Assembly: GCA_900548225.1 (NCBI GenBank)
Contig: URJM01000094.1
Location: 1-6,122 of the forward strand
Direction of reading: 5' to 3'
DNA length: 6,122 bases
Origin: an uncultured bacterium
GTDB taxonomy: Bacteria > Verrucomicrobiota > Lentisphaeria > Oligosphaerales > Oligosphaeraceae
The translations under genes and the position numbers were made by a program. The notes below the pieces were generated by a model. That model saw only the letters and a list, made by a program, of their open reading frames with translations. It was not told the DNA's origin and ran no database searches. Shown here in pieces: positions 5,777-6,122 of the stretch (positions within the stretch are counted from its first letter, which is position 1; each line of letters starts with the position of its first letter).

Positions 5777-6122
5777 AAGACATTCACCTTGATTGAGTTG
5801 CTGACAGTGATTGCAATCATTGCAATCCTGGCGGGACTCCTGTTGCCGGCCGTTGCGCGTGCAAGGGCCACTGCCCAGAAGACTGCCTGCTCCAATAACA
5901 TGGGGCAGCTGGGAAAGGCGGAGATCATGTTCTCCAATGACAACAGGAACAAGACCGTCCCCGCGGAAAGCCACACGAAGAAATACAACTACATCTACAG
6001 CCTCTGGGACATCGTCGGGGAGAGCGAAAAAATATTCCTCTGCCCAGTCGATGTGAACGAGACAGAGCTCAAGACCGTCCTCGCGAAGAAGGATACCAAT
6101 GAAGAGCTCCGCATGAGCTACC
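5765..6122 (+). CDS. Prepilin with N-terminal cleavage/methylation domain, Lentisphaerota type, 3'-truncated
   Basis: The first 119 residues are present and the frame runs off the window. The leader MNNHKT is followed by FTLIELLTVIAIIAIL (7-22) and AGLLLPAVARARATAQKTAC, the N-terminal signature of prepilin-like proteins present in many copies in Lentisphaerota and Planctomycetota (the class often annotated as DUF1559 or prepilin-type cleavage/methylation domain protein). Glu11 is the +5 residue; Thr6 stands where glycine is usual. CSNNMGQLGKAEIMFSNDN (42-60) and FLCPVD (91-96) match the family's 'C-x-NN-x-x-QLG...ND' and 'CP-D' pattern, so Cys42 and Cys93 are likely conserved. It follows the second GspG-like gene by 81 bp of AT-rich sequence and has its own strong ribosome binding site, so it may be a separate, better expressed unit. 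It may be a major pilin or an independent member of the expanded family; the missing C-terminus prevents a decision. Confidence 0.85.
   Translation, partial: MNNHKTFTLIELLTVIAIIAILAGLLLPAVARARATAQKTACSNNMGQLGKAEIMFSNDNRNKTVPAESHTKKYNYIYSLWDIVGESEKIFLCPVDVNETELKTVLAKKDTNEELRMSY

Noticed and set aside
5810..5827. Tandem ATTGCAATC repeat in the last gene
   Set aside because: Simply two identical I-A-I codon triplets of the conserved VIAIIAIL motif, so the protein motif explains it.

Overview
The window carries a one-directional (+ strand) cluster of type II secretion / type IV pilus-like pseudopilin genes. In order it holds: the 3' part of a GspJ-like minor pseudopilin (to 662); a 1,236-residue PilX/GspK-like protein (751-4461) resembling the 'Verru_Chthon cassette protein A' family; two GspG-like pseudopilins (4481-4996 and 5048-5683); and the 5' part of a prepilin of the type greatly expanded in Lentisphaerota and Planctomycetota (5765 to the window end). 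There are no RNA genes, transposases, CRISPR arrays or minus-strand genes that I can support. Nearly all the sequence is coding, and the gaps are 88, 19, 51 and 81 bp.

The likely source is an uncultured member of the Planctomycetota-Verrucomicrobiota-Chlamydiota group, most likely Lentisphaerota or a relative (Kiritimatiellota, Verrucomicrobiota). The reasons are the family of the giant protein, the pilin types present, and three prepilins that all lack the usual glycine before the cleavage site (F, D and T stand there instead). This is inference from remembered family features; no database was searched.

The order J-like, K-like, G, G, pilin recalls the gsp operon order G-H-I-J-K, rotated. 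In known systems I, J and K form the tip of the pseudopilus and G forms its shaft. By analogy, the J-like and giant K-like proteins would make a tip carrying a very large extracytoplasmic domain, and the G-like proteins and last pilin would supply shaft or alternative subunits. No ATPase, platform protein, secretin or prepilin peptidase is encoded here, so the cassette must use machinery encoded elsewhere.

The first 78 bases form a perfect 29-bp inverted repeat with a 20-base spacer, starting exactly at base 1. This looks like a fold-back artefact at a contig end. The apparent ATG at base 9 is therefore probably not a real start, and the first gene should be treated as 5'-truncated. Expression signals differ between genes: only the last has a strong Shine-Dalgarno sequence, while the giant gene has none and has promoter-like boxes placed so that its mRNA could be leaderless.
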